The translations under genes were made by a program, and so were the position numbers. The notes under the pieces are model-generated. The model saw only the letters and a list, made by a program, of their open reading frames with translations, ran no database searches and was not told the origin of the DNA. A stretch of 64,000 bases of DNA from CAZELM01 sp964512995 (lineage in GTDB: Bacteria; CSSED10-310), in NCBI GenBank assembly GCA_964512995.1, contig CAZELM010000008.1, positions 75,659 to 139,658 on the forward strand, written 5' to 3'. The first letter of the stretch is position 1. Each line of letters starts with the position of its first letter. This document shows positions 35,844-45,349 of the stretch, in pieces.

Positions 35844-37175
35844 ATGAAACACGTGTCTGCCAAGCGCCTGAACGGTTTCAGTTGGGGATCGATCGGTGTG
35901 TTTTTTTTGTTATGTGCCGTGATCATCTTCAGAAAACCAGCTCTGTTTGTCACCCCCCGATTCTGGGCGGAAGAAGGCAAGGTGTATTTCGCTTATGCAT
36001 TTCATCATTCCTGGATGGATACATTGTTCTTTGTTGTCCTCGGATACTACTCCCTGTTCACCAATGTCATTGCCATCATCGCCTCCCACTGTGTGGCTCT
36101 GGAATACAGCCCGTTTGTCACCACGTATGCCGCTTTCATCGTGCAGATCATCCCGATCGGAGTCATATTGTGGGGGAAGTCGCTTGGTTGGAAGGTTTCA
36201 GCTCAGAAATTGCTCCTTTGTCTGGTGTATGTATTTATCCCTCATACCCAGGAAGTCTGGCTGAATACGATCAACAGCCAGTTTTTTTTCCTGCTCACCG
36301 TGTTTCTGATCCTGATGGAAGACGATTCGGATATCTCCCGGTTCAGGAAAATTGTCTATCGGATACTCATGGTGGTGGCATGCCTGACGGGAACGACCAG
36401 TTTTTTTCTTTTCCCGATGTTTATTTTCAAATACATGCGGTACCGAACCCAGGAAACGCTCCGGCAGATCGGGATCATGGTGGGAACCGGACTGGTCCAT
36501 GCGGCCGTCATCCTGCACCTTCTGGCATCCGGGCATGTCTACTCCGATCGGATGATCGGATTGAACGCATATACATTTTTTGCGTCCCTGATGGTCCGGC
36601 TGATCGTGGAACCGATCCTTGGAATGAAAGCCACCCGGTATCTTGAGGAGGTGTATCTGGTGATCGAGGATTGCGGCCGTACGGGTGTCGTCCTGTCCAC
36701 GACGCTGATCTCCGCTTTGCTGTTTGTGATATTGGTGTGGATTATTTTTCAGAACCAGCGCAATCAAAAGGAATCGGGATTGATGCTGGGGAGTTTCATT
36801 CTGGTGACGACCGGAATGTTTATCTGCTGTATCAATGACAAAACGGATCTGATTGTGACACCCAATGGTCAGCGGTATTTCATGGTGCCGATGTTCATCC
36901 TGGCATCCATCATGCTCCTGAACATCAGACTGGACCGATCGATCAGTACAATTCTGTTCAACGGATTGACGGGGTTGATGCTGATGGCCTGTCTGATCCA
37001 TGGAACATATCGATTTTACACTCATCCACCCGCACTGGCGCAACAAGCGTGGCGGGATGAGATTTCAGAATGGCGACGTCACTCCAATCACCCGATCGCC
37101 ATTGCACCACGAACCTGGACCATGACACTCAAACGGGACAAGATCGACTCCGTGCTGGAAAGACCACCGTTTTAG
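35844..37175 (+). CDS. Polytopic membrane protein, possible GT-C glycosyltransferase
   Basis: About 443 residues with 10-11 hydrophobic helices. After the first helix comes FRKPALFVTPRFWAEEGKVYFAYAF, an acidic first periplasmic loop (EE) of the kind found in GT-C fold glycosyltransferases, and LNTINSQFFFLLTVFLIL and CCINDKTDLIVTPNGQRYF further on. I do not recognise a named family. The start is a guess: the frame is open from 35619, but the upstream 75 residues are not membrane-like and no site has a good ribosome-binding sequence. Neighbouring glycosyltransferase genes make a role in glycan synthesis or lipid-linked sugar transfer plausible. Confidence 0.65.
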   Translation: MKHVSAKRLNGFSWGSIGVFFLLCAVIIFRKPALFVTPRFWAEEGKVYFAYAFHHSWMDTLFFVVLGYYSLFTNVIAIIASHCVALEYSPFVTTYAAFIVQIIPIGVILWGKSLGWKVSAQKLLLCLVYVFIPHTQEVWLNTINSQFFFLLTVFLILMEDDSDISRFRKIVYRILMVVACLTGTTSFFLFPMFIFKYMRYRTQETLRQIGIMVGTGLVHAAVILHLLASGHVYSDRMIGLNAYTFFASLMVRLIVEPILGMKATRYLEEVYLVIEDCGRTGVVLSTTLISALLFVILVWIIFQNQRNQKESGLMLGSFILVTTGMFICCINDKTDLIVTPNGQRYFMVPMFILASIMLLNIRLDRSISTILFNGLTGLMLMACLIHGTYRFYTHPPALAQQAWRDEISEWRRHSNHPIAIAPRTWTMTLKRDKIDSVLERPPF

Positions 37176-37711
37176 AGAGGATGAGCACTGTTTAAGGGTA
37201 AGAAAAAGCGTTTCGGTGAAAAATATCTGAATCCCCAAAGTACAAGCCAAGTAACTTGGAACGAGTGAATATGCGGGTGTCTCTCACCCCACTGGCCATC
37301 GTTTGTGGATTTCTCTTTACTCGCGTGGGATGCTTTTCATGGTCATTACTGGCCTGGTTTTACGATTATTAGGATATTATACTGAAATGAAGCCATGATG
37401 GCAACGCTTGCTTTTCCCGCGTTGTTTGAATGCCTGCTGTGTGACGTTATGTTTTTGAGTAGATTCTGGATTTGAGCGGAAGTTTTCCCATTGCTCCAAA
37501 GCTAACTACTCGTTGACATGCCCTAAACACGGAAAATACGGAAAGTATTTCAGGGAGAAGTCGTTCAGAAATAAAGAACAGTCCGATGCTTTATCAGACT
37601 GATTTTTTCTCAAGTTCCTGTTAAGACGAAGAACCGTTTTCCACTTTTTAAAGATGGGGTTTACTGTGCAAAATCAAGAAACATGCCATTGATAATCGAT
37701 GGGAGGCCATA
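37176..37711. other. Intergenic region upstream of the copper efflux operon
   Basis: No gene recognised in 536 bp. A short fragment, CTCTCACCCCACTGGCC near 37281, resembles the start of the dispersed hairpin repeat but no hairpin follows. The cus operon promoter should lie toward the right end. No clear CueR/CusR-type dyad was found by eye. Confidence 0.45.
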
Positions 37712-39160
37712 ATGTCGATCAATGTATCCACAATAAAGGCAGGCATATGTCTCTTATCCATTGGAGTTGCCCTGATCTTTCTATTAGATTGCATTGTTTT
37801 GGCTGATAATCCAGGCTCTATTCCAGCAGGTCCCACACTTTCTGAAGATCCTCTGCTCACGAGATTTGTCAAGGAAGCTCTGGAGAAGCGTCCGGAACTG
37901 GCTCAGGCGAAAGCAACGATTCAAGCGGACCTTGAGCGTGTGCCCCAGGCACGTGCGTTTCCTGATCCGGTGTTTTCTCTGGGAATCCAAAACGATGGTT
38001 TTCGTGCGGTACAGATCGGTAAGATGGAATCGAGCTGGTACACTGTTATGTCGTCACAGACTTTTCCCTGGTATGGCAAGCGGGATCTGAGAGGAGATTT
38101 GATCACGCTCGGAGTCTATCAAGCTGAGGCGGACCTTGAGCGTGTCCGGTTGTCGGTTCAGGCTGAAGTCGAGCGTGCGTATGTTGACGTCCTTCTGGTG
38201 AGGGATCAGCTCAACCTTCTCGCCAACCTCGAAGCGCTCTGGACGCAAATAGAAGAATTGACGCGTACTCGATATGAGGTGGGGGAGGGTGCACAGCCGG
38301 ATATCCTTCGGGCACAACTCGAACGCAGCCGCCTCAAGCAGCGTCGCTGGGCACTCGAAGCAGAGGAGAGACGCAGATGTGCTGTTTTGAACCGGCTCAG
38401 AGGTCATCCGCTGGATGAGGTTATCCCCACCAACCGCTCACTCGCCGATGTCCCGGACCCTGTATTGCCTGAGAATACCGGGACATGGGAAAAGGCAGAG
38501 GCTTGTAGTCCCGAATTACGGAAATCACTGCAGGCAATTGATCAATCAGAGAAACTCGTTGAATTAGCCAAAAAGGATTACTTCCCCGATCTGACTGTGA
38601 GTGCGGGATTGATGGCACGCGGGAGGAAATTCGATCCAATGTGGCAGGCCGGATTGTCGTTCACCATCCCTGTCTGGGGTAGAAGCAAGCAATCGCGTGT
38701 GATTGAGGAAAACCGGATCAGAGGGATATCTGCCCAATTCGGTGCTGAGACCATCCGGCAGTTACTGCGCCAACGGATCATGGAGCGCTTTACGCTGCTC
38801 AATGCTTTGACCGAGACCAATCGGTTATACCGCTCCGGACTTTTGGTCCAATCCGAGGCCATGGTATCGAGCACGATGGCTCAGTATCAGATGGGGCGTG
38901 TTGCTTTCGCCTCAGTTCTGGAGGCGTTGACAGGTTATATAGCCGATGTCAATTCATTCTATGAATCGGTCGCGACAACTCAGCGTGTTGAGATCGCCCA
39001 GCGCGAATTGAGTCTCGACCCTTTGGCTGGCCTCGCGTTGGAAGGGATGAGTGGGGCTTCCGTACCCCGTGTCGGTAATTTGGGAACGAGTTCGTCACCT
39101 GCAGCCGGAGAAGCGCCGCCTCAGTCGGCAGGGACAACAGGATCAATGGCTGGGATGTAG
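37712..39160 (+). CDS. cusC: CusC-like outer-membrane efflux protein (TolC family)
   Basis: A 482-residue protein with a signal peptide (hydrophobic 10-29). The mature part has the two repeated OEP domains: LTRFVKEALEKRPELAQAKATI, DPVFSLGIQNDGF and SQTFPWYGKRDLRG in the first, QAEVERAYVDVLLVRDQ for a long coiled-coil helix, and LTVSAGLMARGRKFDPMWQAGLSFTIPV in the second. It should form the trimeric channel through the outer membrane for the RND pump encoded downstream. ATG 37712 has GGGAGG five bases upstream; the adaptor gene follows after 15 bases. The C-terminal 50 residues are a low-complexity Ser/Gly/Ala tail. Confidence 0.9.
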   Translation: MSINVSTIKAGICLLSIGVALIFLLDCIVLADNPGSIPAGPTLSEDPLLTRFVKEALEKRPELAQAKATIQADLERVPQARAFPDPVFSLGIQNDGFRAVQIGKMESSWYTVMSSQTFPWYGKRDLRGDLITLGVYQAEADLERVRLSVQAEVERAYVDVLLVRDQLNLLANLEALWTQIEELTRTRYEVGEGAQPDILRAQLERSRLKQRRWALEAEERRRCAVLNRLRGHPLDEVIPTNRSLADVPDPVLPENTGTWEKAEACSPELRKSLQAIDQSEKLVELAKKDYFPDLTVSAGLMARGRKFDPMWQAGLSFTIPVWGRSKQSRVIEENRIRGISAQFGAETIRQLLRQRIMERFTLLNALTETNRLYRSGLLVQSEAMVSSTMAQYQMGRVAFASVLEALTGYIADVNSFYESVATTQRVEIAQRELSLDPLAGLALEGMSGASVPRVGNLGTSSSPAAGEAPPQSAGTTGSMAGM

Positions 39161-39175
39161 CAGGGGGAGACGGTA

Positions 39176-40627
39176 ATGAATACAAACACCAATATCGACT
39201 CGAAATCGAAGCAACAGCAAACCTCGGGGCAAACGCTGTGGCTTGCAATCATCTTGGTTCTCTTCGGAGTCGTGCTTGGGGGAAGCGCTGTTTGGTACTT
39301 CATGCACCATGACGCAGGAAGTCTTTCTGGTGAAGCAACCCCCGCGAAGAGTCCGCTATACCAGTGCCCGATGCACCCTACGATTACCTCCGATCACCAG
39401 AGCGATTGTCCGATCTGCGGGATGAAGCTGGTTGAGGTAAAACAGGAACAGGATTCGCCGAACAAACCGTCAATGCCCCCGGAGCGCAGGATCAAATACT
39501 ACCGCTCTCAGATGGATCCGAAACAAACCTCACCTGAGTTGATGAAAGATGAAATGGGAATGGATTATATTCCGGTTTACGAGGATGACGTTTCGGGGAA
39601 TGGAGACCAGCAGGTCCAGGGGCTGACTACGGTGACAATCGACACGGCCCGGCAACAGCTCATCGGATTGCGTACTGTGCCGGTAACGTATGGCACCGTT
39701 GCGGGAAGTTGGCGTACGGTTGGCCGTGTGCAAATCGATCCGACTCGCGTACGCAAGATCAACATCAAAGTGGAGGGGTACATCGAAAACATGTACGTGG
39801 ACTTTGTTGGCAGACCTGTCAGAAAGGGCGAGCCGTTGTTCTCAATCTATAGTCCCTCCCTTCTGGCTACCGAAAGTGAGTACCTCCTCGCACTGCAGAC
39901 GAAGGACGCGCTTTCCAAAGGCGGTATTCTTACTGCTGACGGTGACTCTCTGGTTGTCTCTGCACGGCGAAAACTCGAACTCTGGGATGTGCCGACCAAG
40001 GAAATTGATCGACTCGAACAAACTCGTCAGCCATCGAAGTCTCTCACTTTTCTTTCACCATTCGCGGGCGTGGTCACAGCCAAGAATGTGGTCGAGGGAG
40101 CGAGGGTGAATCCTGGGGATACACTCTATGAGATCACCGACCTCAGCGTGATTTGGGTATTGGCAGATGCCTATGAAAAGGATCTTCCTCAAGTGGCCGT
40201 GGGGATGCCAGCATCGCTGACCGTGCAGTCATACCCCAATCAGATCTTCGAAGGGAAGGTGGCGTTCATCGAACCGCTCCTGGATCCAAAGACAAGGACT
40301 GCAAAGGTCCACATTCACTTCCAGAATCCGACGGGAGTTCTCAGACCAGAGATGTTTGGCGATGTCGTGCTTGAGGGAATAAAGCGGGAAGGGTTGCGAA
40401 TTCCGGTTGATGCGGTTGTTCGTTCGGGCACTGAAGACGTGGTTTTCCTTTCCTTAGGCAATGGGAAGTTTGAACCACGCGAAGTCCAGCTCGGAGCAAC
40501 ACGCAGAGATCAGATAGAGGTGGTGAGCGGACTCGCAGAAGGTCAGGAAGTGGTCATCGGCGCTAATTTTCTCGTGGACTCAGAATCCCAACTCAGATCA
40601 TCCCTCTCTGCAATCGGAGGGAACTGA
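39176..40627 (+). CDS. cusB: CusB-like RND periplasmic adaptor with heavy-metal-binding domain
   Basis: A 483-residue membrane-fusion protein. One N-terminal membrane anchor (about 22-45) is followed by two heavy-metal-binding motifs: YQCPMHPTITSDHQSDCPIC and YYRSQMDPKQTSPELMKDEM. The adaptor body follows: barrel-sandwich hybrid with IKVEGYIENMYVDFVGRPVRKGEPL, helical hairpin, and GVVTAKNVVEGARVNPGDTLYEI. It would link CusA and CusC in the periplasm and present metal to the pump. GGGGGAG lies about six bases before the ATG. The RND gene starts two bases after its stop. Confidence 0.93.
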   Translation: MNTNTNIDSKSKQQQTSGQTLWLAIILVLFGVVLGGSAVWYFMHHDAGSLSGEATPAKSPLYQCPMHPTITSDHQSDCPICGMKLVEVKQEQDSPNKPSMPPERRIKYYRSQMDPKQTSPELMKDEMGMDYIPVYEDDVSGNGDQQVQGLTTVTIDTARQQLIGLRTVPVTYGTVAGSWRTVGRVQIDPTRVRKINIKVEGYIENMYVDFVGRPVRKGEPLFSIYSPSLLATESEYLLALQTKDALSKGGILTADGDSLVVSARRKLELWDVPTKEIDRLEQTRQPSKSLTFLSPFAGVVTAKNVVEGARVNPGDTLYEITDLSVIWVLADAYEKDLPQVAVGMPASLTVQSYPNQIFEGKVAFIEPLLDPKTRTAKVHIHFQNPTGVLRPEMFGDVVLEGIKREGLRIPVDAVVRSGTEDVVFLSLGNGKFEPREVQLGATRRDQIEVVSGLAEGQEVVIGANFLVDSESQLRSSLSAIGGN

Positions 40628-40629
40628 TC

Positions 40630-43600
40630 ATGCTCAAGAGTATTATCCGCTTCTCAGCCGAGAATAAATATCTGGTCATCGCCGGAACGTTAGTGACGCT
40701 GGTCATTTCTTACTGGACGATGAGGAATATTCCTCTCGATGCTCTGCCCGATCTTTCCGACACTCAAGTCATCATTTTCTCTCGCTGGGACCGTAGTCCC
40801 GACATCCTTGAGGATCAAGTCACCTACCCGATTATCACATCTCTCTTGGGCGCTCCAAAGGTCAAGGCTCTCCGAGGCTATTCGGATTTCGGTTTTAGCT
40901 ATGTTTATGTCATATTCGAAGACGGCACGGACATCTACTGGGCTCGCAGCCGTGTTCTTGAGTACCTGTCCAAGATTACGTCCCAGCTTCCAGCGGGAGT
41001 GAAGACCGAACTTGGTCCCGACGCGACAAGCGTCGGTTGGATCTTCCAGTACGCACTGATTGACCGCTCCGGCAAACACTCAAGTGATGAGCTGCGCAGT
41101 TATCAGGACTGGTTTTTACGTTACGCGGTTCAGAGTGTGCCAGGTGTCGCTGAGGTGGCGACGGTCGGCGGCCAGGTGCGCCAGTATCAGGTCACCGTAA
41201 ATCCTTCGAGCCTCGCGGCCTACAATCTGTCGCTCAATTCCGTCATCGAAGCAGTCCGTATGGGAAATAATGATGTGGGTGGTCGCCTGATCGAGATCGC
41301 CGGACGCGAGTATATGGTGCGCGGTCGCGGCTACATTAAGTCCATCCCCGATCTCGAAAAACTGGTAATCAAAACCGAAAATGGAACTCCTGTAACGATT
41401 AAGGATGTCGCTTCAGTAACATTGGGACCCGAGATGCGGCGCGGGATTACCGACTACAACGGGGAGGGTGATGTTGTCGGTGGCATCGTTGTCATGCGTC
41501 AGGGAGAAAACGCTCTCAATGTAATCGACCGTGTCAAGTCCAAACTCGAAGAGTTGACACCTTCTTTGCCCGAAGGTGTCGAGGTGATTACAACCTACGA
41601 CCGCTCAGACCTCATCCATCGCGCCATCCATACTGTCAAAAGTAAACTTATCGAGGAAATCATCATCGTTTCACTCATTATCATGCTTTTCCTCTGGCAT
41701 ATACCATCGGCCACCGTTCCCATTCTCACGATCCCCATCAGTGTTGCGTTGGCGTTCATCCCCATGTATCTGATGGGACTGAACGCCAACCTCATGTCGC
41801 TCGCTGGCATTGCAATCTCGATCGGTATCCTGGTCGATGGAGCTATCGTTGAAGTGGAAAACGCATACAATAAAATCTACCGATGGCAGGCGGCCGGGAG
41901 AAAAGGGGATTTCCACAAGGTCCGGCTCGAAGCTCTCCTTGAGGTTGGTCCGTCGGTTTTTTTTTCGCTTCTGGTCATCGCAGTCGCATTCATGCCGGTT
42001 TTTACACTCGTCGATCAGGAGGGCAGGCTATTCAAACCGCTGGCATATTCCAAGAACTTGGCGATGGCCATCGCTGCCATTCTTGCACTGACACTCGATC
42101 CCGCAATGCGCATGCTTTTCGCACGGATCGATCCATTTCGCTTCAAACCGCGACCGATTGCCTGGCTCGCTACCCAGCTCTTTGTGGGTAAGTATTACTC
42201 CGAGGAGTCTCATCCCATCAGTTGGCTCCTCCATCGAATCTACGAGGGTCCGTGCCGCTTTGCCGTCAGATATGCCAAGACCACTGTGATAGGGAGCTTT
42301 CTCATCGTCGCGTTGACTATCCCGGTCTACTTCAAACTCGGTGCCGAGTTCATGCCTCCATTGCGTGAAGGTTCGCTGCTCTATATGCCATCTGCAGTCC
42401 AACCAGGCATGTCGGTCGCCGAAGCACAAAAGGCATTGCTGGTACAGGACAAAATCCTCGTCACTTTTCCAGAGGTCGAGCGCGTTTTCGGGAAAGCTGG
42501 CCGTGCCAATACTCCGACCGATCCAGCGCCATTTTCGATGATGGAAACCACCATCCTACTCAAACCCGAGTCGCAATGGCGCGAGAAGCCACGCTGGTAT
42601 TCTAACTGGGCACCTGAATGGCTAAAGAGCGGGTTACGCCCTTTCTGGCGGGACCGAATCAGCGAAGAGGAATTAATCTCGGAAATGGATGCTGCCCTGC
42701 AACTCCCAGGCATCAGCAATGCCTGGACAATGCCTATCAAAGGTCGTCTCGATATGCTCTCCACCGGAATCCGAACTCCGGTCGGTATCAAGATCAGCGG
42801 TGCTGACCTTGTGATCATCCAGGAAATTGCACTCGACATCGAGGTTGCCGTACAGAAAGTTCCTGGAACTCGGAGTGTTTATGCGGAACGAGTTGCAGCA
42901 GGCTACTTTCTCGATTTCGTTCTCGATCGAGATCAGCTTTCACGGTATGGTCTATCCGTTGATGATGCCAACATGATGGTGATGACCGCTGTCGGCGGTG
43001 ATAACCAGACCATGACGGTTGAAGGCCGCGAACGCTACGGTGTGAATGTCCGCTATGCCCGTGCGTATCGAGAGGATGTGGCCGCACTGAAGCGTGTACT
43101 TCTGCCGTTACCCGGCGGCCAAGGGCAGATTCCAATCAGTGAAATCGCAGATGTGCGACTCGTCGGAGGTCCGTCGATGATCCGCGACGAAAATGGACTT
43201 CTGTCGGGATACGTCTATGTGGATTTCGACACATCAGAAATCGATGTCGGCAGCTATGTGGACAAAGCTAAAAAGGCAGTTGCTTCCGAGGTAACGCTAC
43301 CAACCAGTTACGCGGTATCCTGGAGCGGACAGTATGAAAACATGATGCGTGTAAAGGAACGCCTCAAGCTGATCATCCCGATTACACTTGTGCTCATCTT
43401 CGCGCTTCTGTATTTGAATACAAAATCCAGCTTTAAAACAGCCGTGGTTATGCTTGCCGTTCCGTTCTCAGCAGTAGGCGCTATTTGGCTTCTTTACGTA
43501 CTTAATTACAACATTTCGATAGCAGTTTGGGTCGGTATGATCGCCCTTATGGGTTTGGATGCGGAGACCGGAGTCTTTATGTTACTGTTTTTGGACCTTT

Positions 43601-43920
43601 CGTTGGACGAGTCCAAAGCCCGAGGGCAACTCAGAACAAAAGGCGATCTTGTTGAGGCTATTATCCACGGAGCCGTCAAACGCGTACGCCCGAAGGCCAT
43701 GACTGTCGCTGCTGCCTTCATTGGCCTCTTGCCCATCATGTGGTCGACGGGCACAGGAGCTGATCTGATGAAACGAGTCGCGGCTCCGATGGTTGGTGGC
43801 CTGGTAACTTCATTCCTGATGGAGTTACTCGTCTATCCGGCAATCTACTACCTCTGGCATCGTAAGGTGGTAGCCGATGGTCCTGCGACCACAGCGCCTC
43901 AAGACGATGAGGATCTGTAA
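40630..43920 (+). CDS. cusA: CusA-like heavy-metal efflux RND transporter
   Basis: A 1096-residue proton-driven exporter of the HME-RND group. The N-terminus DALPDLSDTQVIIFSRWD, the TM4 proton-relay region SIGILVDGAIVEVENAYNK, the pore-domain segment REGSLLYMPSAVQPGMS and FSMMETTILLKPESQW (with the methionine that binds Cu/Ag in CusA), and GLDAETGVFMLLFLDL in the second half are all present. Conserved methionines favour Cu(I)/Ag(I) over Zn/Co/Cd. Twelve transmembrane helices are expected. It is the last gene of the tight cusCBA-like operon and converges with a sigma-54 activator gene 71 bases away. Codon use in this operon looks different from its neighbours. Confidence 0.95.
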   Translation: MLKSIIRFSAENKYLVIAGTLVTLVISYWTMRNIPLDALPDLSDTQVIIFSRWDRSPDILEDQVTYPIITSLLGAPKVKALRGYSDFGFSYVYVIFEDGTDIYWARSRVLEYLSKITSQLPAGVKTELGPDATSVGWIFQYALIDRSGKHSSDELRSYQDWFLRYAVQSVPGVAEVATVGGQVRQYQVTVNPSSLAAYNLSLNSVIEAVRMGNNDVGGRLIEIAGREYMVRGRGYIKSIPDLEKLVIKTENGTPVTIKDVASVTLGPEMRRGITDYNGEGDVVGGIVVMRQGENALNVIDRVKSKLEELTPSLPEGVEVITTYDRSDLIHRAIHTVKSKLIEEIIIVSLIIMLFLWHIPSATVPILTIPISVALAFIPMYLMGLNANLMSLAGIAISIGILVDGAIVEVENAYNKIYRWQAAGRKGDFHKVRLEALLEVGPSVFFSLLVIAVAFMPVFTLVDQEGRLFKPLAYSKNLAMAIAAILALTLDPAMRMLFARIDPFRFKPRPIAWLATQLFVGKYYSEESHPISWLLHRIYEGPCRFAVRYAKTTVIGSFLIVALTIPVYFKLGAEFMPPLREGSLLYMPSAVQPGMSVAEAQKALLVQDKILVTFPEVERVFGKAGRANTPTDPAPFSMMETTILLKPESQWREKPRWYSNWAPEWLKSGLRPFWRDRISEEELISEMDAALQLPGISNAWTMPIKGRLDMLSTGIRTPVGIKISGADLVIIQEIALDIEVAVQKVPGTRSVYAERVAAGYFLDFVLDRDQLSRYGLSVDDANMMVMTAVGGDNQTMTVEGRERYGVNVRYARAYREDVAALKRVLLPLPGGQGQIPISEIADVRLVGGPSMIRDENGLLSGYVYVDFDTSEIDVGSYVDKAKKAVASEVTLPTSYAVSWSGQYENMMRVKERLKLIIPITLVLIFALLYLNTKSSFKTAVVMLAVPFSAVGAIWLLYVLNYNISIAVWVGMIALMGLDAETGVFMLLFLDLSLDESKARGQLRTKGDLVEAIIHGAVKRVRPKAMTVAAAFIGLLPIMWSTGTGADLMKRVAAPMVGGLVTSFLMELLVYPAIYYLWHRKVVADGPATTAPQDDEDL

Positions 43921-43991
43921 TGAACTTCGGAGGAGCAATTTCTGCTTTCCACGAATTTGCGAATTTCCTCGGTCCGATTCGACACAGTCTC

Positions 43992-45203
43992 TTATCCATC
44001 GGTTTCCAGCATCTCGCGGGTGAGTCCGAACCGCTGCATGTGCCGATAGAATGTTGTTTTGTGTATCCGGAGCCTCCGGGATGCCTCCGTGATATTTCCA
44101 AGCGATTCCCGGTATGCCTGCAGTAGCGTCTCCCTGGTTATTGCCACCGGTTTTCGGAACGTGGTCTCCGTGACCTGGAATTCCCCGTCCACAACGCCGG
44201 GGAACTGCTGACTGCCCGATGGCAGCGCACGGCTGAATGTCCGGTAAGGAGTTACCCATATACCATCATCCGGAGTGGCCGGATCGTCCGGTTTATAGGA
44301 CCGATTAGCGGGTGAAACAAAGGGTGTTCTGGAAAGGCGCTGGGATTCGTAACTGTTCAGGTTCCATTGCCCGGCCATCAGATACTCCCGTTCAACTTCC
44401 CATTCCCGGAATGCATTCCGGCCGATAACGGTTCCCTGAGTTTCCACATAGATGCGTTCGAGGACGTTGCGGAGTTCCCGGATGTTGCCCGGCCATGCGT
44501 ATTCCTCCAGAAGCTTCATCGCTTCAGGGGATAGCCCCAGGATATTCTTGCGATACCGCTGGTTCAGGTTGTCCAGGTAATATTCAACCAGCAATGGAAT
44601 GTCTCCGGCTCGCTCCCGCAGGGGAGGGACATGGATTCGAAGCACGGACAGCCGGTGATAGAGATCCGCCCGGAACGCTCCGGTTCCGACCGACCGTTCG
44701 AGTGACACATTGGTGGCTGCGATGATTCGCACATCGACCGGCAGTTCCAACTCTCCCCCGATTCGCTCCAGAACCTTCTGTTCCAGCACGCGGAGCAGCT
44801 TTACCTGCGTCCGAGGCGGCATGTCTCCGACCTCATCCAGAAACAGGGAACCCCGGTCCGCACGTTCAAATCGGCCGCGATGTGTCCGGATCGCTCCAGT
44901 GAACGACCCTTTCTCGTGACCGAACAGCTCCGATTCCAGAAGTTCTTCATTGAGCGCGGTGCAGTTGACCGAAACAAACGGCTTGTCTCGCCGCTGGCTG
45001 TTCCCATGGATGGCTCGGGCGACCAGTTCCTTACCCGTTCCGGTTTCGCCGGTAATGATCACCGGAGCATCGACGGGGGCGTAAATCTGAATTCGCTGAA
45101 ACATCTGCCGCATGACTTCACTGGAGCCGATCATGCCATGAAATACGGATGACCGGTATTGTTTCATCAGATGTCTGCCGGGACTGTCAGACCGATTGCT
45201 CAT
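43992..45203 (-). CDS. Sigma-54-dependent transcriptional activator (AAA+, Fis-type HTH)
   Basis: A 403-residue enhancer-binding protein. It begins almost directly with the AAA+ domain (Walker A GETGTGKELVARAIHG, residues about 50-65), with the sigma-54 loop GSFTGA in place of the usual GAFTGA, Walker B GSLFLDEVGD and the sensor motif RLSVLRIHVPPLRER. The C-terminal Fis-type helix-turn-helix is ETLLQAYRESLGNITEASRR. There is no receiver, GAF or PAS domain, so it may be controlled by its level or by a partner. An AAGGGA site precedes the ATG. It converges with cusA, but I cannot link it to that operon because no -24/-12 promoter was found upstream of cusC. Confidence 0.92.
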   Translation of the reverse strand: MSNRSDSPGRHLMKQYRSSVFHGMIGSSEVMRQMFQRIQIYAPVDAPVIITGETGTGKELVARAIHGNSQRRDKPFVSVNCTALNEELLESELFGHEKGSFTGAIRTHRGRFERADRGSLFLDEVGDMPPRTQVKLLRVLEQKVLERIGGELELPVDVRIIAATNVSLERSVGTGAFRADLYHRLSVLRIHVPPLRERAGDIPLLVEYYLDNLNQRYRKNILGLSPEAMKLLEEYAWPGNIRELRNVLERIYVETQGTVIGRNAFREWEVEREYLMAGQWNLNSYESQRLSRTPFVSPANRSYKPDDPATPDDGIWVTPYRTFSRALPSGSQQFPGVVDGEFQVTETTFRKPVAITRETLLQAYRESLGNITEASRRLRIHKTTFYRHMQRFGLTREMLETDG

Positions 45204-45349
45204 CCGGGATTCCCTTTCGTTTTAAAAATGCACAAGTGCCATTCTCGTCTCTTTTTATCAGAAGCCGGTCGATCTTTCCAGCCTTCCGTTGACGTTCTGA
45301 TCTCCGGTATCGTATGGTGACAGGGTCATGGAGGAATCAGAAGATCAAC

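Noticed and set aside
37399..37412. Sigma-54 promoter (TGGCAACGCTTGCT) upstream of the cus operon
   Set aside because: The spacing between GG and GC is 8 bases where 10 is required.
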